Assembly (NCBI GenBank): GCA_002067705.1 | Contig: MVRL01000181.1 | Coordinates: forward strand, 1-47,149 | From: Methanosaeta sp. PtaU1.Bin112 | GTDB lineage: Archaea > Halobacteriota > Methanosarcinia > Methanotrichales > Methanotrichaceae | Direction: 5' to 3' | Length of the DNA: 47,149 nucleotides | In this document: piece after piece, positions 45,811-47,149 of the stretch | How the letters are laid out: each line of letters starts with the position of its first letter | Numbering within the stretch: position 1 is the first letter of the stretch | Notes under the pieces: model-generated | Seen by the model: the letters and a program-made list of their open reading frames with translations, nothing else | The model's database searches: none | Told to the model about the DNA's origin: nothing | Position numbers and translations under genes: made by a program

Positions 45811-46125
45811 ATGAAGTCACCATGTGAACAAGTTGTTTGGGATGTATTGCCAAGCATAAGAGCGGCAATTGCAGAAGAGTTGGTCAAACGCGGAATGGCT
45901 CAAAAGGACATTTCTAAATTGCTTGGAATTACACCTCCTGCTGTTTCTCAATATGTCTCCAAGAAGAGAGGATACAATATTGAATTCGGTGAAGAAATTA
46001 AAGAATCTATATCCAGGCTTGCCGATGATCTCTTGGAAAAGAAGGTAGATAATCCGGTGGAGATGATATGCGAAATTTGCAGGATGATGCGGGATAGTGA
46101 AGATTCATGCAGTTCAGCTCGATGA
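45811..46125 (+). CDS. XRE-family regulator with C-terminal CxxC, candidate repressor of the sulfur regulon
   Basis: 104 aa. The helix-turn-helix is at about 29-54 (MAQKDISKLLGITPPAVSQYVSKKRG), preceded by VWDVLPSIRAAIAEELVKRG. The C-terminal helix carries CEIC (Cys87/Cys90), with further Cys5 and Cys100. This is the architecture of an archaeal COG2522-like group. The cysteines could bind an Fe-S cluster or metal, or sense thiol state. The gene lies next to operators G and H and is likely autoregulated. No ribosome site is obvious, but an 11-codon upstream frame ends exactly at the ATG (TAA-ATG), so re-initiation is possible. Confidence 0.88.
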   Translation: MKSPCEQVVWDVLPSIRAAIAEELVKRGMAQKDISKLLGITPPAVSQYVSKKRGYNIEFGEEIKESISRLADDLLEKKVDNPVEMICEICRMMRDSEDSCSSAR

Positions 46126-46397
46126 AAAGTAAGACTTGCGACTGAACATTTGAAGAAAAACACTCATGACGCAAAGTCACCCATGTAGATGAAAATGGGC
46201 AAAACCTATCTTTTCTCAACCATAGTCTTGATTGTGAGACGAGTGACACAGGTCGTTCTTATTTGGCGGTTGATATCAGCCCCGAAAGAAAAACTGATCC
46301 TGGCAACCTTAAGCACCTATGATTGTTGCCCCAAGAGGGCACGTGTACCAAATTTTCAATTCTTGCAGTTGCTTCACTCGCCTCAAGAAGGGATACT
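46126..46397 (+). ncRNA. Non-coding left end of an IS110-family element (possible bridge RNA)
   Basis: About 270 bases without a credible gene before the transposase. In IS110-group elements the non-coding end 5' of the transposase encodes a structured bridge RNA that pairs with target and donor. Here 46200-46390 has several local complementarities (for example CTCGCCTC/GAGGGC-type and GGTTGATATCAGCC), but I cannot fold it reliably. Element boundary not determined. Confidence 0.4.
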
Positions 46398-47149
46398 ATG
46401 CAGCCGATACTAAAAAGTTGCTGTGGAATCGATGTGCATAAGAATATGATCAAAGTCAGCATCGCTAAAGGTCCTTTGGATAGCCCTCCAAAGTTCTATA
46501 CCAGAACATTCTCCACGATGACCAGAGATCTTTTAAAATTGAAGGACTGGCTAACTGAGAATGATGTCGAAGCAGTTGCCATGGAAAGCACTGGAGTCTA
46601 CTGGAAACCGATATTTAACATCCTTGAAAACGATTTTCAGGTGATTCTCGCGAACCCTCAATACCTCAAGAAGGTTCCGGGAAAAAAGAGCGATGTTAAA
46701 GACTGCGAATGGATCGCATCATTACTGCGTTGTGGTTTAATACCGGCAAGCTTCATTCCCAAAAGACCGATTAGAGAGCTTAGGGAACTTAATAGGACTC
46801 GGAGAAAGCTAGTGGGGATGATGTCTTCTGAGAAGAATCGGATTCAGAAGGTCTTAGAAGACGCCAATATCAAGCTTGCCTCTGTAGTTTCAAAGATAGA
46901 CGGCGTCTCATCGATGACCATGATTCAGGCATTGCTGGATAAAGATAGGCTCTCGAAGGAAGAGATAACCGATATGGCACGAGGCAAGCTCAAGAGCAAG
47001 GTAGATCAGCTTGTAGAAGCTTTGAACGGAAAAGTAACCGATCATCATCGGTTTCTTCTTAAGCTGCACCTGAACAACATTGCTTTTCTGGCAGATCAAG
47101 TTCAGGAGATAGATGAGCAGATTCAAAAGCTCATGATCCCTTTTCAGAA
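46398..47149 (+). CDS. IS110-family DEDD transposase (5' part, runs off the edge)
   Basis: Starts ATG 46398 (MQPILKSCCGIDVHK), 250 residues in view. The RuvC-like DEDD domain is seen as GIDVHKNMIKVSIA (first Asp), MESTGVYWKPIF (Glu) and VPGKKSDVKDCEWIA (two Asp), followed by a coiled-coil linker (ELRELNRTRRKLVGMMSSEKNRIQ). The C-terminal domain with the catalytic Ser lies outside. Frame intact so far. Confidence 0.93.
   Translation, partial: MQPILKSCCGIDVHKNMIKVSIAKGPLDSPPKFYTRTFSTMTRDLLKLKDWLTENDVEAVAMESTGVYWKPIFNILENDFQVILANPQYLKKVPGKKSDVKDCEWIASLLRCGLIPASFIPKRPIRELRELNRTRRKLVGMMSSEKNRIQKVLEDANIKLASVVSKIDGVSSMTMIQALLDKDRLSKEEITDMARGKLKSKVDQLVEALNGKVTDHHRFLLKLHLNNIAFLADQVQEIDEQIQKLMIPFQ

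Overview
The window is archaeal and most resembles a methanogen of the Methanothrix/Methanosaeta type. Evidence: AT-rich TATA boxes 25-35 nt before starts, GGAGG/GGTG ribosome sites mixed with very short leaders, a Sep-tRNA:Cys-tRNA synthase (pscS), a small sulfite-reductase-like Dsr-LP protein and an IscS homologue whose PLP lysine is Asp, as in Archaeoglobus. The genus is an inference from protein flavour, not a database result.

Layout. 1-1.2 kb: 3' end of an iron/cobalamin-type ABC ATPase and a secreted protein. 1.6-9.5 kb: an integrated, plasmid- or virus-like element with a DNA-binding partner, tyrosine recombinase, small RHH protein, a 951-aa primase-polymerase/ATPase replication protein, a run of small overlapping ORFs, and a decayed gene copy. 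9.5-13.5 kb: a SWIM zinc-finger protein overlapping an SNF2-family ATPase. 13.5-16.7 kb: mostly gene-poor, with a secreted protein, an intact relative of the decayed gene (both behind the same inverted repeat) and a GrpB-family protein.

17.1-46.1 kb is a sulfur/cysteine island. It contains tRNA-Cys plus cysS, pscS, a second tRNA-Cys plus nadA, cysK, a cysE-DUF59 fusion, metY-metX(CBS) with a MoaD/ThiS-type carrier ending in GG, a ThiF/MoeB-type E1, two TusA proteins, two cysteine desulfurase homologues (one without the PLP lysine), iscU, Dsr-LP, a PP-loop sulfurtransferase-like protein, pdxS (PLP supply), small Cys-rich exported proteins and three paralogous winged-helix proteins.

The main discovery candidate is a shared operator. 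A near-perfect palindrome, consensus WTMACAATTGTKAW around the invariant core ACAATTGT, occurs eight times, each 12-25 bp downstream of a TATA box. It lies in front of two winged-helix genes, metY-metX-moaD, a (broken) solute-binding protein, the antiporter-tusA-iscS-iscU operon, the canonical iscS, tRNA-Cys-nadA, and an XRE-family regulator with a CxxC motif. That regulator sits beside two copies and is the natural candidate for the repressor. This would be a cysteine/Fe-S/sulfur regulon that includes a tRNA gene.

Other points of note: cysS starts 2 nt after the 3' end of a tRNA-Cys that has C73 instead of the usual U73; two winged-helix genes have no in-frame standard start but share a conserved ATG one base out of frame; a 5-bp tandem duplication breaks a solute-binding gene; pdxS lacks ten residues of an active-site helix; an IS5-type element with a likely -1 frameshift sits 3 nt before a gene; and an IS110-family element enters at the right edge with a long non-coding left end that could encode a bridge RNA.
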